A stretch of 64,000 nt of DNA from Arbacia lixula (GCA_963669155.1 OZ022595.1:5480142-5544141), one strand, 5' to 3'; numbered from the stretch's first letter, positions 34,786 through 48,399 are shown. Made by a program: numbers and translations. Notes: a model not told the origin generated them from the sequence alone.

Positions 34786-35321
34786 GGTTACAAAGACTGT
34801 GGTGGTCCAAGATCGTTGTCAAAAGAACCCTCAACTTCCATTGATTGTCTTATATCAGAAGAAAACTTCCACTGCATGAGATGGATGTGAGATGGAATGA
34901 TGAATTTGTTCTTTTGAAAACTTGCATGAGGCTCAGCTGTGGCTCCAGTCAGTGATGACTAACATCCAAGTAACCCATACTCTAAATCATGGTTTCATTT
35001 AACCCTCTGCTTACTGAGGGCACATTCACTGAATACGGTCTATAGTTCACTTATGATTTGGTACTCCGAGACCAATAGTAGCATATGCCATTGAAGGCAA
35101 TGATAAGGTTAGTCCATTTCCACAGTACAGTTCATTCACAACAACAGTTCACCATATCAATAATCCTAATTTGTGAATAACTAGGCCACAATCTAACTTT
35201 GAAATAGATCTCTCTTTGGCGTCAGCCTCAATTCTCAATATGGGTATCCCAAGATGAGCATAGCTTGTTTTCTTTTTACGGCAGTCACAAAAAGAAAGAA
35301 TTGATTTCCCTGCATCTCAAG
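34786..35321 (-). other. Probable 5' untranslated part of the first coding exon
   Basis: On the minus strand a strong 3' splice site (TTTTGTGTTTTACAG) ends at 35322. The stretch from 35321 to the start codon at 34785 could be one exon carrying 5' UTR. It has ATG triplets upstream of the main start, for example about 6 bases after the acceptor, in short reading frames. If the exon is real, at least one further 5' exon lies to the right. No transcript evidence is available here. Confidence 0.4.
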
Positions 35322-35859
35322 CTGTAAAACACAAAAACAAGAGTGAGAGAGGGGGAGGGAGAGAGAAAATTGATTGCTGGAATCAGTGGAGGGACGGATT
35401 TAAGTGCTGCGCAATCCGTGAAAGAAAATCAATGATGCCGGTGAACATGAAATGCTCAGTTTTAGCCTGTGTCAGAGTCAATGGATGGTGCTGAAGAATA
35501 GGACAGGCCTGATATTAGCAGCTTCTTTCCTCATGTCTCTCATCTCTTGTAGTTCCAATTAATTAATTTCCTCAAAAAGTATAGTTTCAGTCAACAGGTA
35601 ATAAACTTCCATGCCACAATTATAGTCCATTCACAATAAGCCTAGATATGTATCATTTTCACGCTTTGATAAAGTCTTGATAGTCTTGGTGAAATGCAAG
35701 TTTTACTGATGAAACAGAATCCATGTGATGACCAAAAATGCAGCAATCTCTCCCTCTAAGTAATAAGGGCATCACACAATCACAGTAATCAGGAAGGCAA
35801 ATGTGTCTCTTAAAAGCTTAATCACTCAAGTTAAAATCAAATCCTGGAAACATGGCATT

Positions 35860-36125
35860 CTAACTAGTAATGCGGGCGAAACGCAGGCCGACAGGCAGCT
35901 GCGCCGAGACTTTCCACTAAGCGTAAATTTCACCATGGAGCTAATCCCAAAACAGAGACGTATCATCTCGACTATCATTCCCGAGGAAGACAAGCGGGGA
36001 TTTTCTCAGATTAAAGCGCAACGACTTCCTAGCTCACTTCCTGTATTGCACACCCGAACGCTACTTAATAAAGAGCGGGGAGAAAGGGGGCGACTGGCTT
36101 TCCTCAAAGAGGTGACCTGCTTGAA
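35860..36125 (-). promoter_or_regulatory. CpG-richer block, possible tensin promoter or 5' exon
   Basis: This 265-bp stretch is clearly richer in G+C and CpG than its surroundings (about a dozen CpGs: GCGGGCGAAACGC, CTGCGCCGAG, AAGCGCAACGAC, CCCGAACG). It lies about 0.5 kb upstream of the proposed 5' UTR acceptor at 35322. The minus strand has CAGGAAGTGAGC near 36030, an ETS-type core that also resembles a splice donor. The 111-codon plus-strand frame here has no family resemblance. Confidence 0.3.
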
Positions 36126-36342
36126 CAAAAGGGGTTAACAATGGCAGGATGGGGGGAAATTAGGGAGACGTAGCTGGGTGATAGATAGGATAGACGTCTC
36201 CATGAGAACTTCTGGACTTTCTGTTTAGTTATAGTTGCACATCCTGTCATATGAGGATGATGTTTGGGGCTTACGATCAGAACGGTTATGCCATATATCT
36301 CTGTAAGATTAAATATGTATGACATAAATACAATATTGTTTT

Positions 36343-36475
36343 TACCCCCCCCCCCTTTATTTATTTTTTATTTAATTTACTTTATTTTATTTATCATTAT
36401 TATTATTTATTTATTTATTTATTTTATTATCATTATTATTATTTATTTATTTATTTTTTTTTTTTGGGGGGGGGG
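36343..36475. repeat. (TTTA)n / (ATT)n microsatellite between C and G runs
   Basis: A C-run, then TTTATTTATT and ATTATTATT repeats, then a T-run and G-run. Encodes only Ile/Phe/Tyr-type repeat peptides. Confidence 0.9.
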
Positions 36476-39299
36476 TTGAAATTGAAGAGGAAGGGGAAGA
36501 GGGATTCACATTGATACAATGTACCTACTATCTCTAGTAATCATTTTTTTATTACTGGGGGGGGGGAACAATTTTCATAAATACATTTTTATGAAAGGAA
36601 TACCTTCATATCATTACCCCTGGCCTGGTTAAATGTAAAATGTATCTTGCTGGATAAAAGTTATCAATACATTTTTGCTTTCTCTTAGCCTCATCTGGTT
36701 AAAAGTATTTGTAATATGTTGGAAACTTGACTTTACACTAGTCAGCCATAAAAAGCAAAGCATGCATAACCACAATCAGATTTTAAAGGCTACTGAAATT
36801 ACAGCAGAGTAAGCCCATGATTACAAACACTGTACAAAGTGTATTGCAAATAATTTTATCCCAGTAGTTCCGGTGGTGGAACAATATATCCTTGATTGGC
36901 ATAAAAGAAAGAATACAAGTCAGTGGAAATCATCTGTTTTTCTTGAAATCCTTTAATCTCTGAGAGAAGAGTGTTTGTGTCTGCTGGTACAAAACATCCA
37001 TGTCAATGACCACTTTATTCTCTGCACATACTTAAATAGATCACCAATGCTTGAATAGACTTTAGCTTCAAGTCAATGACCTTTACTACTAGGTAATACC
37101 CATTATTATGACAACGAAAAGACCCCCTAACATCCAACTCCCCCCCCCCCCCACCCACATGCACACACACACACAGTTGTAGCCCTTTGAGATACTTATG
37201 ATACTATAGTTCACACATTCATTAAACATCATATTTCCAGGAATGTGCACAAGAGGACTATGTTTACTTGAAGTTTAGTAGCATAATAATCCATTAAAAA
37301 TGATCATAAAAATTATAATGAATTAATAAACGTTTATGTGTAAAGAATAACACATCAGCATAACTGCATGGTCTCATGCCATATTCTAGGCACTAACTGA
37401 TGTGCTCTTGACATAATTCATTAAAATTAATACTGAAAATCAGGAGTACACAAAACTTTGCACATCTATGCTGTAATTCAATATTTAGTTAAAAATGGCA
37501 AAATAAAATATTTCAACATTTAAAAAATCACAAATCAACTTGATATGTAAATTATTACCAAGGGGAAAACACATACTGGGATCATTCAAATTTAAGACTC
37601 AAATATAAACCTTGTTTTCTTGGATATTTTCCAACTGTAATATTCAATTAATTAATCAATAAATCAAGTTCATGGCCGTCTAAGGAAAACTGTGAACTTG
37701 AGAAAGTGTATGCTTGTGAAGGAGTTTGTCAATTTCATACATGAATACTAGGCCTGCCAGAATCAGGAATGGCATCATAACTATGAGATCAATGATGGCA
37801 CAGCTCATCAAATTATATACCATCAAAATGACAGATTCATAATAAAAAAAATAGCAAAACTGAAATAAAACAAGTTTTCTACACATTATCAAGGTAAGGG
37901 GAAGGTGATAGTTTGTTCAAATTTCTGATTCACCATCATTACTTCCATCAAATACCCTCGTTATACTTTAAAATGGTTAGCATCCACTGAGAGAAGCACT
38001 TTGAGTTACCTGTAATCAATTAATCTTGACTAAACTAACAAGAAGACACCCCAGAACTGAAATATCGTAACCCCACAGTGTCTATATTATAATTATAGCA
38101 AATGATTAATACAGCTTTGCTTAAACCCCTGAATTGCCCCCACTCAAAATCTCCCCTTTCCTCACTCGCTGAAGAACGGGGGTTAAATGAAAATTTAATT
38201 TGAGATGTAATGTGATTAAGGATCATGAAATGTATTTTAAGCAAATTCTACCATAATGAAGATTGATTGAGGTATTATGGGAACCTTTCAACTTGCATGG
38301 CTTCTTGTGATCACCAGGAATACATGTAAGCTGAGTTTGTAATGTATTCACAACTTGGTCGCTCGTAAACAGGGATAGTTTTTCACTTTGCCTGGAAAGG
38401 TTTGTGAAGTTATATCTGAGAGATTTCATACATATTATTGTTAGGGTATACTGTTGTTTCTTGGTGAGATTCATGACTTTTACAAACTGGGCTACCCTCT
38501 GTTTCAATGCGTAGTAAAATGTGAATACATTCACCTGTATCTAGTGTTCCAGGTTCAATGAGCGGAATGGACTCTGAATCTATTAGTTGCTACTAGTTGG
38601 CAAACCTTGGACAAGCTTTGGGGTTATCATTAGAAATATTTGTTCATAAAATGTGCATACTTACATAACAGAATTGATCCGTCGCCACCTTTCAGACTTT
38701 TGCAATGTACAGCATATGTACTTCAATTAATCACAGAATCTATAGGTAAGTGTAACATGAAATATCTTTAAATTTGTAATTAGTTACACATGTATTGTTA
38801 TTTAGGATTAGTTCATTTTATCATATGTTATTTAGCATATATGGGGGCAGTGGCTGAAAAAGGTCCATTCTACTGACTCCCAGTAGACTTAATATGGTCA
38901 GGTTTAATACAGTTATAGGAATGCTCACACACAGTACAAGCTGTGGGTGGATATTGGCTAATGGGGATTAAAAGTCCGGTGGAAGGAAATGGATTAGCCA
39001 TAATCTGACTTAATCCTAAACCGGTTAAGGGCTTATAGGATTTGCAGCATAATTGGGAAGGATCATCTAGAGCAGTTATACTAATCCCTGGTCTTAATCC
39101 CTAGCAGAGTGGATCACGGATCCAGATGAAGACCACCTCTCCAGCAAAGGTGTTGAGAATTCACTAGCGAACAGAATCGGCCTTTCTTCGTAAGTATGAT
39201 AGCAATTGCTCAAACTACTGGGTGTGTGTGTTGAACACGGCACAACACTTGCAACACAACATGAAGTGATATAGCATGGCATCTAAAAATAAATCATTT

Positions 39300-39476
39300 A
39301 AATTCTGTTTCTTAAATGTAATTGTGGCAATGTTGCCTGTATGTGTTCATTGTTAAAATCATTTAACTGTATCTGATTGTAATCCTAATGTATGATCTCA
39401 ATGTTTGTTAAACTGTACATGTATACATTGTAAAAGGCTGTAATGTAATATGAATAAACTATTCTTGAAAAAAAAA
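39300..39476 (+). mobile_element. Possible retrotransposon 3' tail
   Basis: TGTAATTGTGGCAATG...GTACATGTATACATTGTA is followed by a polyadenylation signal (AATAAA at 39453-39458) and nine A. This looks like the reverse-transcribed end of an RNA, such as a LINE 3' tail. No coding remnant precedes it and no target duplication was found. Confidence 0.3.
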
Positions 39477-40187
39477 GAATAATGGGACTATCCCATACCT
39501 TAGTGGTTTATATGGTTACACCACCAATTATTGATATGATAATGCATTATGCACAGATATAGTTTCAAGTGGACAAATATACCAACATGAAATTAATGCA
39601 AAAACCTGTACAACTGTGACACCAGCCATTTCAGTGAAGCGTTTCAAACTGGTCCAGTGGAACTGTTATTGCTCTGAACTGAGCCATATCCCTTTCCCTG
39701 CATTTTTCCCCCCTGACCACCCACTATGTCAGAAATTAACTATATCAAACAAATACACCTGCAAATGAGATGCGCTCAAATGGAGCATAGCATATTCACA
39801 TCTCCTGGCACGTATACTTTTTTGTTTATTTCTAAAGCATATTCATTCTACTTTTTTCTTTACTTAAATATGATTGACAATTATTTTTGTTTACTTATAT
39901 ACATAATTTGTCAAATATGGTTAAATGATAAGCCATATATAAACACCAGTATGAAGAATCACTTACACATATTTTGCAAAATTTCATTTCAGCACAATTT
40001 CTTTCAAAGTAAATTACCTTGCCAAGAATACAATAGGTAGTGAAAATATTTATAAATATAAATGTTGACCACAGGTACACTTCAAAGCTTTCATTCTAAA
40101 AATATCAAGAATAAATACAAAAACTGTAACTTGACACTGTAAAATGTGGGACTTTATAATCGGGGCCTGCTGGTATACAGTTATAGG

Positions 40188-40405
40188 TAGCCTGGTTTCC
40201 AGGCTATAGGACATTTATAATCTCAACAATGATTTGTACATTCTGGTCTAGAACTCACAAGACTGATCTTCACCTTGTCCCTGTCCGTTTGAAAGGGAAA
40301 AAAATACCAATAAGTCTCCGTCAACCAGACCCAGCTGAAATCATAACTGTGCGTCTGATTGTAGAATTTGGATTAAACATGCCCAACCGCCTGGAGGCAA
40401 GGCTA
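40188..40405. mobile_element. TAGCC palindromic element, copy 2
   Basis: Starts TAGCCTGGTTTCCAGGCTAT and ends CCGCCTGGAGGCAAGGCTA. The inner part is diverged and the 9-bp flanks do not match clearly. Confidence 0.6.
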
Positions 40406-41694
40406 AATGTACAGGCCAATCAAAGTCAATGTAGAGTAAGTTGATTTGACTCCGAGGCCATGACATTGTGGCTGAATGGAAGTGAACTGTGAAGAAATGG
40501 GTTTCTGGGTAAATGTGCCCATAGTTCGCTGGCCGAATAATCTCACATGTAGGTCTGCTTTGCAATGTATATGGTACTGGCATATGTCGGATATGTGGAA
40601 CACCTGTCACAGGTTTAAAGACAGCCCGTCCCTTTTTCAGATCACCACAAAAACATCGAAACATTGGCAAAACATAAAGAGAAGTGTTAGCAAGCTGTAT
40701 ATTCATAATTTGAAACTGATACGTAGTGTAAAATTCAAATAATGCACATAAACAACGTCTGATTAATAGTCTTTACCTCAGGCTCTTAGCAGTTTGTGTT
40801 GAACTACCTGCTTTATTGATTAATCTGTTTATAAAATTATAAAACGCATTATGCAAAAAATTGTTCTATAGAAGGAATTATCTCCAAAGTTTGGTAATTA
40901 CTCATGAAATTAGGATTTCACACATGCATAATAACTACATAGATACTGTAACAAAGACTAATACTTTTTTCGTAGTACAAAAAATGTCGGTTTGAAATTT
41001 AACGGCTTAAATTTTTACATACACAGAAAGCTTCAACATGCTATATTCTTAGAAATGGTCTTGAATCACACTTTCTTCAATTTACGATCGTGATAGACGA
41101 TTTCAAATTTTAAGCTTGCAAATGGGACGGACAATCTTTAAAGGTAATTTCACCCTCCTGCAAATAAGGAGGAGCTTTGAAATATAAACTTGACAAACAT
41201 ATTACAGTTTACCCCCCCTCCCCTTGTCCCCACCCCTGGATATGAATTTATGGGGGAGCTACCCCTCCCCCACCCCCCTCCCCCCCCCTCCCCCACCCCC
41301 CTCCCCCCCCCCCCCCCCACACACACACACACACCGGGAAATACAAAACTTGAGTCAACCGACTTCTCTACTGTCAAAGAGAAGAGATTCATGATGCAAT
41401 GGCAGGAACTATAGATGTGACATTAGCAATTCATCAGCAGGGTGTAAACTTGATTTGTCCAACAAAAACATGAATTGTCAATGTAAATTTGATCAATTCA
41501 AACATATTTACCTTACTAACTCAAACGTGTCACAACACCAGAAAACATGATGTGGACGGATAGCTAGCAGAGATCAAGTTTGCATATTATGGGCTGGAAA
41601 TTGACAATGGGTAAACATTAGATCATGAATTATGGGGGACTGGAGGAAGGGGGGAGGGTGGAAGAGGGCTCAGTACCCCCTCTGCAATGGTTCA

Positions 41695-41768
41695 TGAACC
41701 CTTAACATTTCACCATCAATACACACAATTCCCATAGAGCAGCGTGTTGTCTGGCAATAAGAAGGTTA
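41695..41768. mobile_element. TTAA-type miniature element
   Basis: TGAACCCTTAACATTTCACC, then ACACACAATTCCCATAGAGC, then TGTCTGGCAATAAGAAGGTTAA-type end. The left TTAA has decayed to TGAA. Confidence 0.55.
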
Positions 41769-41866
41769 ATCATGTCAACATGATTGAAACCTCAGTTAAC
41801 ACGCTCTTTACTGCAAATGTGCAGGATGGCTGTTTTCCACTCAGATTCAATCCATACAATCTGTTG

Positions 41867-41997
41867 TTTGGACAATAGGCAACAGGTTATGAATAAACTT
41901 CAAATACCTTACAGGACACAATTAAGCCACACCCCTTTGGTTACTGCAATCCCATGGCAAATTTTGATATCCTAACTAGACCAGGGTTCACAAAGCC
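41867..41997. repeat. Dispersed repeat A, copy 1
   Basis: GACAATAGGCAACAGGTTATGAAT through TTAAGCCACACCCCTTTGGTTA to TTTTGATATCCTAACTAGACC. Copy 2 is at 43613-43744 in the same orientation at roughly 75-80% identity. No terminal structure recognised. Confidence 0.7.
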
Positions 41998-43004
41998 AGT
42001 ACATTTAATCATGAGCAAAGGATTTAAAAATGCAGGTTGTGTCTCTCTTCTACTTAACTCCATTACAAACAAAACAATAAGTCTCCATACACAGACTATA
42101 GCCTTCCTTCTCTTTTCATATCCACCACATATGAGTGGAGGAAGAGGTTAAGAAGGAAGGGTGCTTAGTCTCCCTGCACAGACTTAGTTATGAATGCCTG
42201 GGAACAAATGCATCAGTGTTATGGGAAAATATAGACCGCACTACACAGCCTGGAACTTAGACTACTGCAATGGGGCAAATAAGAAGACGGAGCCCTCTGG
42301 ATTCTAAAGACAGATTTGGGAAAAGTTGAGCTGTGAATATCACTCCCATTTCATCTAAGCAAATTTGAACACAGAGATAAGTTGTCATATCATGGGAATA
42401 ATTACAGAGCAAATGTTCTCTGGCAAGTTGCCAAGGTACGCAGTTGTCAGCAGGCCAAGTTGTTTTGACAACTGAAAGGCAGTGAGACATGTCAAACATT
42501 ACAACTACAGACTAGGTTTGATTCCGTCGAGATGCAAACCTGTGAGGCAGTAAGCAGTAAGCATAAAAATGGTGGCTATAACATGGGAGTAGTGCCCATC
42601 ACGACCAAAATCTCATGAGCACCCCAAAATTCTTCTAATAGACCCCCTCACAGATGGCTCCCCATGTCATATAACATCTACTTAAATGGGCATTATAGAC
42701 GGAGGCATACCACAGCTAAATAACAACACTTTTTACACAACAAACATAAATTTGTTACCTTCAAGAAGATCACAGTCACGTGCACGATTCAAAATGTGAC
42801 GTCTGATATATACCGAACATCAACTGCTGCAATAAATCTAGGCACGAATACATTCCATGATCAAGCACGGAGGGATAATATTCCGGATCTTAGAGAGGAA
42901 TATGTCCATAAGGATGCGGCATGTTTGGAAGCTAAGGTAACAACCTGACCTCGTGCTCCTTATTTTTGTTTTGGAATGTCAGCGTCATAACAAACAGCAA
43001 AATC

Positions 43005-43221
43005 TAGCCTGGCTTCCAAGCTGTTGGCCATTTCTAAACCGAAGCAGTCAATAAAGCGGTCTGGCTGCAGCAGCTACACAATTTCTCAAGTTCTCAAGTT
43101 CTTCTCCAGCTCCCCCATGGATTAAGAAAAGAGGAGAATGATGGAGTAACTAGTCTTATGAGGATTACACTCTATTTTTCATTTAGGATTAAATATACCC
43201 AACAGTTTAAAAACAAGGCTA
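43005..43221. mobile_element. TAGCC palindromic element, copy 3, exact 9-bp duplication
   Basis: Starts TAGCCTGGCTTCCAAGCTGT and ends AACAAGGCTA. It is flanked by AGCAAAATC on both sides (42996-43004 and 43222-43230), a perfect 9-base direct repeat. This is the best evidence that the family moved as a DNA transposon. Confidence 0.8.
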
Positions 43222-43439
43222 AGCAAAATCTCCCTGAGCTCCTGGTATGACAATGGGATATTAAGAGACCATGGAGGCAGCTCAGAGATTGAACATTGAA
43301 GGATTGAACAATCCCTTCCCATGTTTAGGATGTAAGACACATGAGTATGAATCAAGAAGCTCCTACATCACTGTATAAAACATTATTCTAGCATTGGTCT
43401 TACAAATAATTTTCCACAAAACTTTAAAAAGGTTAAGGC

Positions 43440-43557
43440 TGAAACTTCCTTATTTACTGTGGTGGTTAAGTTCATTACTGTGTATTTTAAGGTTGTTTGT
43501 CAAATTTGATTTAGCTCATGAAATGGCATTTCAAGCTAGAGTATAATTTAACCTTTC
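43440..43557. repeat. Dispersed repeat B, copy 1 (copy 2 at 43790-43905)
   Basis: GGTTAAGTTCATTACTGTGT followed by ATTTTAAGGTT and GATTT(A/G)GCTCAT(G/A)A(A/G)ATGGCA is shared by both, about 350 bp apart in direct orientation, with a repeat A copy between them. Confidence 0.7.
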
Positions 43558-43612
43558 TTTGGCTTTTTTAAAATCAGATTATGAGCAGTGTAACTCCCAC
43601 ATTCACGATTGT

Positions 43613-43744
43613 ATAGACAATAGACAACAGGCTATGAATTCACTTCCAATTCCTTATAAAGTGCATTTAAGCCACACCCCTTTGGTTAATGCAGTTTCAT
43701 GGTAAATTTTGATATCCTAAGTGGACCAGGATGCTCGAAGCCTG
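43613..43744. repeat. Dispersed repeat A, copy 2
   Basis: Same order of motifs as 41867-41997, including AAGCCACACCCCTTTGGTTA and TTTTGATATCCTAA. Confidence 0.7.
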
Positions 43745-44776
43745 AAAAATCCAACTGTATGCAGCGGGTTAAAAAGAAGTTCAGTGACTAAGGCTGAAGC
43801 TACATTTACCTTGTTGGTTAAGTTCATTACTGTGTATTTTAAGGTTCTTTTCAGTTTTGATTTGGCTCATAAGATGGCACTTCAAGTAAGAAGATAATTT
43901 AAGGAAGACTCCTAGACACTTCCCCAGACCACATAATTTTGTCATACTCTTGGTTGTGTATTAACTTTCTCAATACCAAACAAACATAGGCTAATGTCCA
44001 GGAGTTTCCTATGATACTGACCGTGTTAATTGCATAATATATCATCACATATACATTGTGATGATTAATGTACACTGTAGTTACCATTCCATAACTATAA
44101 ACAGACAGCATGGCTGGTATTTTGTTTTTGTAGTTTTATTGCTCTGTCATAGCTCATTAATCTCGCTAAATACCTAACAGCAGCAATCACAGCCGCTTGT
44201 TATGCCAGCAGCTCACAAAGTTTGTTTTCAACACAAGCCAGGATAAATAATTAAATGGCTGTTCCAGTTACGGTTCATTTACCCTGCTAATTCTGTGCGT
44301 GATATAAAGCTGATATAAGCTGTGTGTGATATATAAGCTCTGCGTTAAAAGTTCATCAACCAAACATTTATTTGTGATTTGTGAACGAAGCTTAAGTGTA
44401 TGAGACACGAATGTGGGTGGTATGCCTAGGAACTACATTGTTCTGAGTCTCTGTGTAACTTATTCATTGCTGAACACATCATAACAATGTTTGGAAAAAC
44501 ACAACTCACATTTCCTCCTTGACCTTTTACATGATTTCTCTGCTGCTGAGTATCTTGTGTGGTATGTTCTCTTGTGCTTCATGTGATTTCATTCAAATTA
44601 GACCTTTCTTGCATTTGAAGGTACTTGTCAGCACAACATATTCAACACTAATGTGTATTAATGTTAATAAACAAATAAACAGGTTTGGCAATGACATGAC
44701 TGAACTGAAGTAAACTGTCTTTATACTGAGCATATTGCCACTGGATATATATCTCAAATTGAGAACAGATCTCTAT

Positions 44777-44855
44777 TTAACCCTTAAAATGCTGTTCTAT
44801 GGGTTCTGTGTACATTACTCATGATACAAGGCACACTTGGCACATGAAGAGTTAA
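44777..44855. mobile_element. TTAA-bounded 79-bp miniature element
   Basis: TTAACCCTTAAAATGCTGTT at the left; TTGGCACATGAAGAGTTAA at the right; intact TTAA at both ends. Confidence 0.7.
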
Positions 44856-46069
44856 ACAAAAGTAAATTTCATGAAAACATTTTGGCAAAACTTCAAATTA
44901 ATACCTTGTATCTGACCTATCTTGAGAAATCATCCCAGTAATATCAGTCTGGCAATAATGCAGTAATTTCATGATTGGAATTCATTATTAAGTTATTTTT
45001 ATCACTCTGACGTCATTACTTATATTCATTACATATGTGAAAAAACAGAAAGTTTCAGACAGCTATATCCTATTTCAGTCTACTGGTCAGGAAAAGGCAT
45101 CTTTAAAAACTCTGATCTACACCATAACACACACCTATGATATGACAAGACGAAATATGACCTGGCTAATCCATGACACCATTGTCCTCAAAGGAACCAT
45201 AAACCTCACAAGCTGGTGACCATTTCTCAAAACATCTTTTACCTTTTCACAACTCCAACAAAACAGGAAGGAAAGGGGGATATTCCTGGTTGAATTAAGG
45301 ATTTTGTGTGGGAGATATTGTCTCTCTGATATCATTAAAAATAAATTGGAGACTACCCTGTCCTGTATAGACTATCTTTACCCTAAATATATTTTCCCAA
45401 GTTCCCAAGTCTTAATTTCACTCTATTCCTTTAGGTATGGAGTCTGAATGTCAAACATATATTAAAAAGATGGCTTGCTTTTTGGTTTAAGAATAAATTC
45501 CATCAATTAAAAGCCAGGGTTTTAAACTATGATCCTAGCATTAAAATTGCAGTAAGAAATGTTTATACACACGTTAAATGTTTCAAAATTGAATCATGAA
45601 TCTTTCAGAAGGAAAGACAGACAGACGAGACCCAATTACAACCAGACACTACCAACGAACTGTAACCCAGGTCAAATAGAAAACTGATTAAATAGTCTAC
45701 AGTGAGTTGCGTTTTCCCCATCTGTTGTCACGTAATGACACACTCAACCATCAATAGCTCACTACCACACTCCTGCCCACCTAAACGACTTCATTACAAG
45801 GTTCACTTAATACAGACCAGCAACAAAAAAATGACACTTTTTGGGCGAGTCTCAAGGGTACGGATTTTATACTTGGGTCATAATTGGATAGATATTAAGA
45901 GTGGAAAAGGGCTGAAAAGAGAGACTATACCTACTCCAAGACTGGGAGGACAATAAACATTGACATATAAGGGAGAACTCTAAACCCCGTGCTGGCATTC
46001 CTCCCATAGCAGGCTTGTACGTTTCGGCTGGGCCAAGGCAACTCAAGCCTCATACAAGCCTAGCTCACT

Positions 46070-46273
46070 TAGCCTCACGTCCAGGCTATTGCCCATTTCT
46101 AATCAAAACTGTTCAATAAATGGGTCTGGCTGCAGGAGACTACTCATTCTCAAATTGTTTTCACAATCGATTGGCTGAGACAAAGGAGAATGAAAAAGTG
46201 ACTAGTCTTGTGAGCACTGGACTATATTTTTCAGTTTGATTTATAAACATTCAACAGCCTGGAAACCAGGCTA
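46070..46273. mobile_element. TAGCC palindromic element, copy 4
   Basis: Starts TAGCCTCACGTCCAGGCTAT and ends AGCCTGGAAACCAGGCTA. Inner arms CATTCTC and GGAGAATGAAAAAGTGACTA are inverted. Flanks do not show a clear duplication. Confidence 0.7.
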
Positions 46274-46949
46274 ACCTCGACAGGAGAGGTAGCAAAAGCA
46301 GATGCTGAGAGAGCATGTAACAACACAGAAAACATTACACACGTATAGTAGGTTCAATGTGATGGCAGTGGTACTGTCCTAATCCATGCCATACTGTATT
46401 GTTTATTCTATATGAAACAGCCATTGCATGAATGAGCAATATTGATATTGGACAACACATATCAATAGAGTGCATATAACAGGCCACTATACCATAGCCA
46501 AATTGGCAATATATCTAAAACACATCCTAATTGATGTACCAAAAGTGGATGTGTCTACAAAATTGTGATGTTGCAATCAAGAAAAGGAGCTCAGTAAAGA
46601 CCAACATATACATCAAAATGTTTGGAAATACTTTATGAGGTCAGCACTAAGGCTGGAGAGTTCCTATTCACAGACTAGATATTTGAAATGTTATCAGCAC
46701 ATCAGTACAACATATGAAATAGTTGAATTGGGCATATATAGCTCAAACATGACAACATTTTAATCATCTTACTAAGATAGCTTATACCATTACAAAAACA
46801 AATATGAATATTTTGTGTGCAAAAAAAAAGCCTCATTGGCGCATGAAGCGTTAATGTTTTTGTGTTATGCACTCTTGGAACCATAAAATAAATCTGGCTA
46901 ATAATATTCAATCTGTCCTTTCCCTGGCTAAGATGGGGGAAACAAGGAA

Positions 46950-47109
46950 GAATGCTAGTCTGTGCATCTAGCATTTGTAAGACTTTATCATTCTCCCTTT
47001 TTGTTGGTACCCACTGGGGAAGGAATCAAGAATGATTAGTCTACAACAGCCAGACCCTGTATTTGAATACTTTGATTTAGAAATGCCAAACAGCCTGTAG
47101 ACCAGGCTA
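46950..47109. mobile_element. TAGCC palindromic element, 5'-truncated copy
   Basis: Retains GAATGATTAGTCTACAACAG, then CAGACCC and the end AACAGCCTGTAGACCAGGCTA-type sequence. The left terminus is lost. Confidence 0.6.
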
Positions 47110-48002
47110 GCTGTTCTGCTGAACATTAACTATGGGGGAAGGAGGGGGAAGGGCTGGACACATGTCACTATCACTCCATCACTTGTGTGACATATATGAA
47201 ATCTGGTTGTCATGGTTAATTTACAGTGATGATCGGGGACAGCACTACATACTTATATGCAATATGTTCACTACCTTCGTCTCTGGGATGTAAATTGAGT
47301 TAATCAAAACAAATTGGTAAAAGTAGTGTTAGCCTCTACGCTGTTCCCCTTCTGTTTTTCTTTTCATATTTTTTGCTCTCAAACCATTTTCCTTCTTCAT
47401 CTTCCTTCTTCTCATTCTCTTTCTCCTGATATTTGTGTCTTCTTGATCTTTTCTTGTCAGTATTTTCTTTGCTGTCAATTACCATAAAGGTTTATATCTA
47501 GGAGAGGACTTTAAATATCTTAATTTTCATCCACTTGGTAACATTCACAAAAAGATTTGTTTTCCCAGGTCATTTTGTTTCAGCTACAACATCGTGAAAT
47601 GGAGTTGTTGGTCCTACTTATTTGTTTGTTTACTCTCTCATTTTTAATGTAAAAATTCCTTCTATCATCTTATCATCCCATCTCATGGGGGAAGAGATCT
47701 CACTCTCTGACTGAATCCATCATGACTTGACCTTGATCTTTGAGTGTACTGACGTCAATATGACTCTGCATTTTTGGAAATAAAGTATTTCTGAGGGAGA
47801 TGCAAAGTGGATGCCACATAGGGTTAGTTGAGTAGCAGGTGTATCGCCGTGACGATTCGTCAGGATGATGAAATGTGCCCAGCTGAGGATATGAACAAAT
47901 TCACGCTCTCAGCGAGCAGGGGAGGGAGTGTTCCTTGAACATGGGAATGTCTTACTCATGGGAAGATAGATTGAGAGAGAAACATCAAGAGGGGGGGGGG
48001 GG

Positions 48003-48005
48003 GAG

Positions 48006-48076
<71 letters not shown>
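48003..48076. repeat. (GA)n microsatellite
   Basis: About 35 GA units after a ten-base G run. The minus-strand frame here is a Ser-Leu repeat and not a gene. Confidence 0.95.
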
Positions 48077-48079
<3 letters not shown>

Positions 48080-48239
48080 GAATGGGAGGGAGAGATGCAG
48101 AGAGCAAGAGATAGATAGATATGGGGATGGGAGGGTATGTTTGCATATGCATGAGGTGGGAGGGGTTACTGATTAATTTCAAACAATTTCACATGAATAC
48201 CCTTTATTTAACTTTGGGAATTATTTACTCCATTTTTTA

Positions 48240-48399
48240 ATCATTTCAGCTACTTTAGAGTTTTGCTGCAATTCTTCTCATCCTTGATTCCTCCCCAAGC
48301 GGGAGAAATGATGAGAATGAAAAAGTAACCAGTCTCACAAGTAGTACACTTATTTTCTAATTGGGATGAGAAATGTCCAACATCTGGAAGTCAGGCTAA
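48240..48399. mobile_element. TAGCC palindromic element, truncated copy
   Basis: GATGAGAATGAAAAAGTAAC, CAGTCTCACAAGT and the terminal CATCTGGAAGTCAGGCTA are retained; the left terminus is missing. Confidence 0.55.

Noticed and set aside
30999..35323. 15-base inverted match CAGCTTGAGATGCAG near 31001 (plus) and 35309-35323 (minus)
   Set aside because: Homology stops outside the 15 bases; likely chance or a tiny shared motif.
35803..36138. 111-codon plus-strand open frame in the CpG-rich block
   Set aside because: No family resemblance, and it lies opposite the tensin 5' side. The open frame follows from higher GC content.
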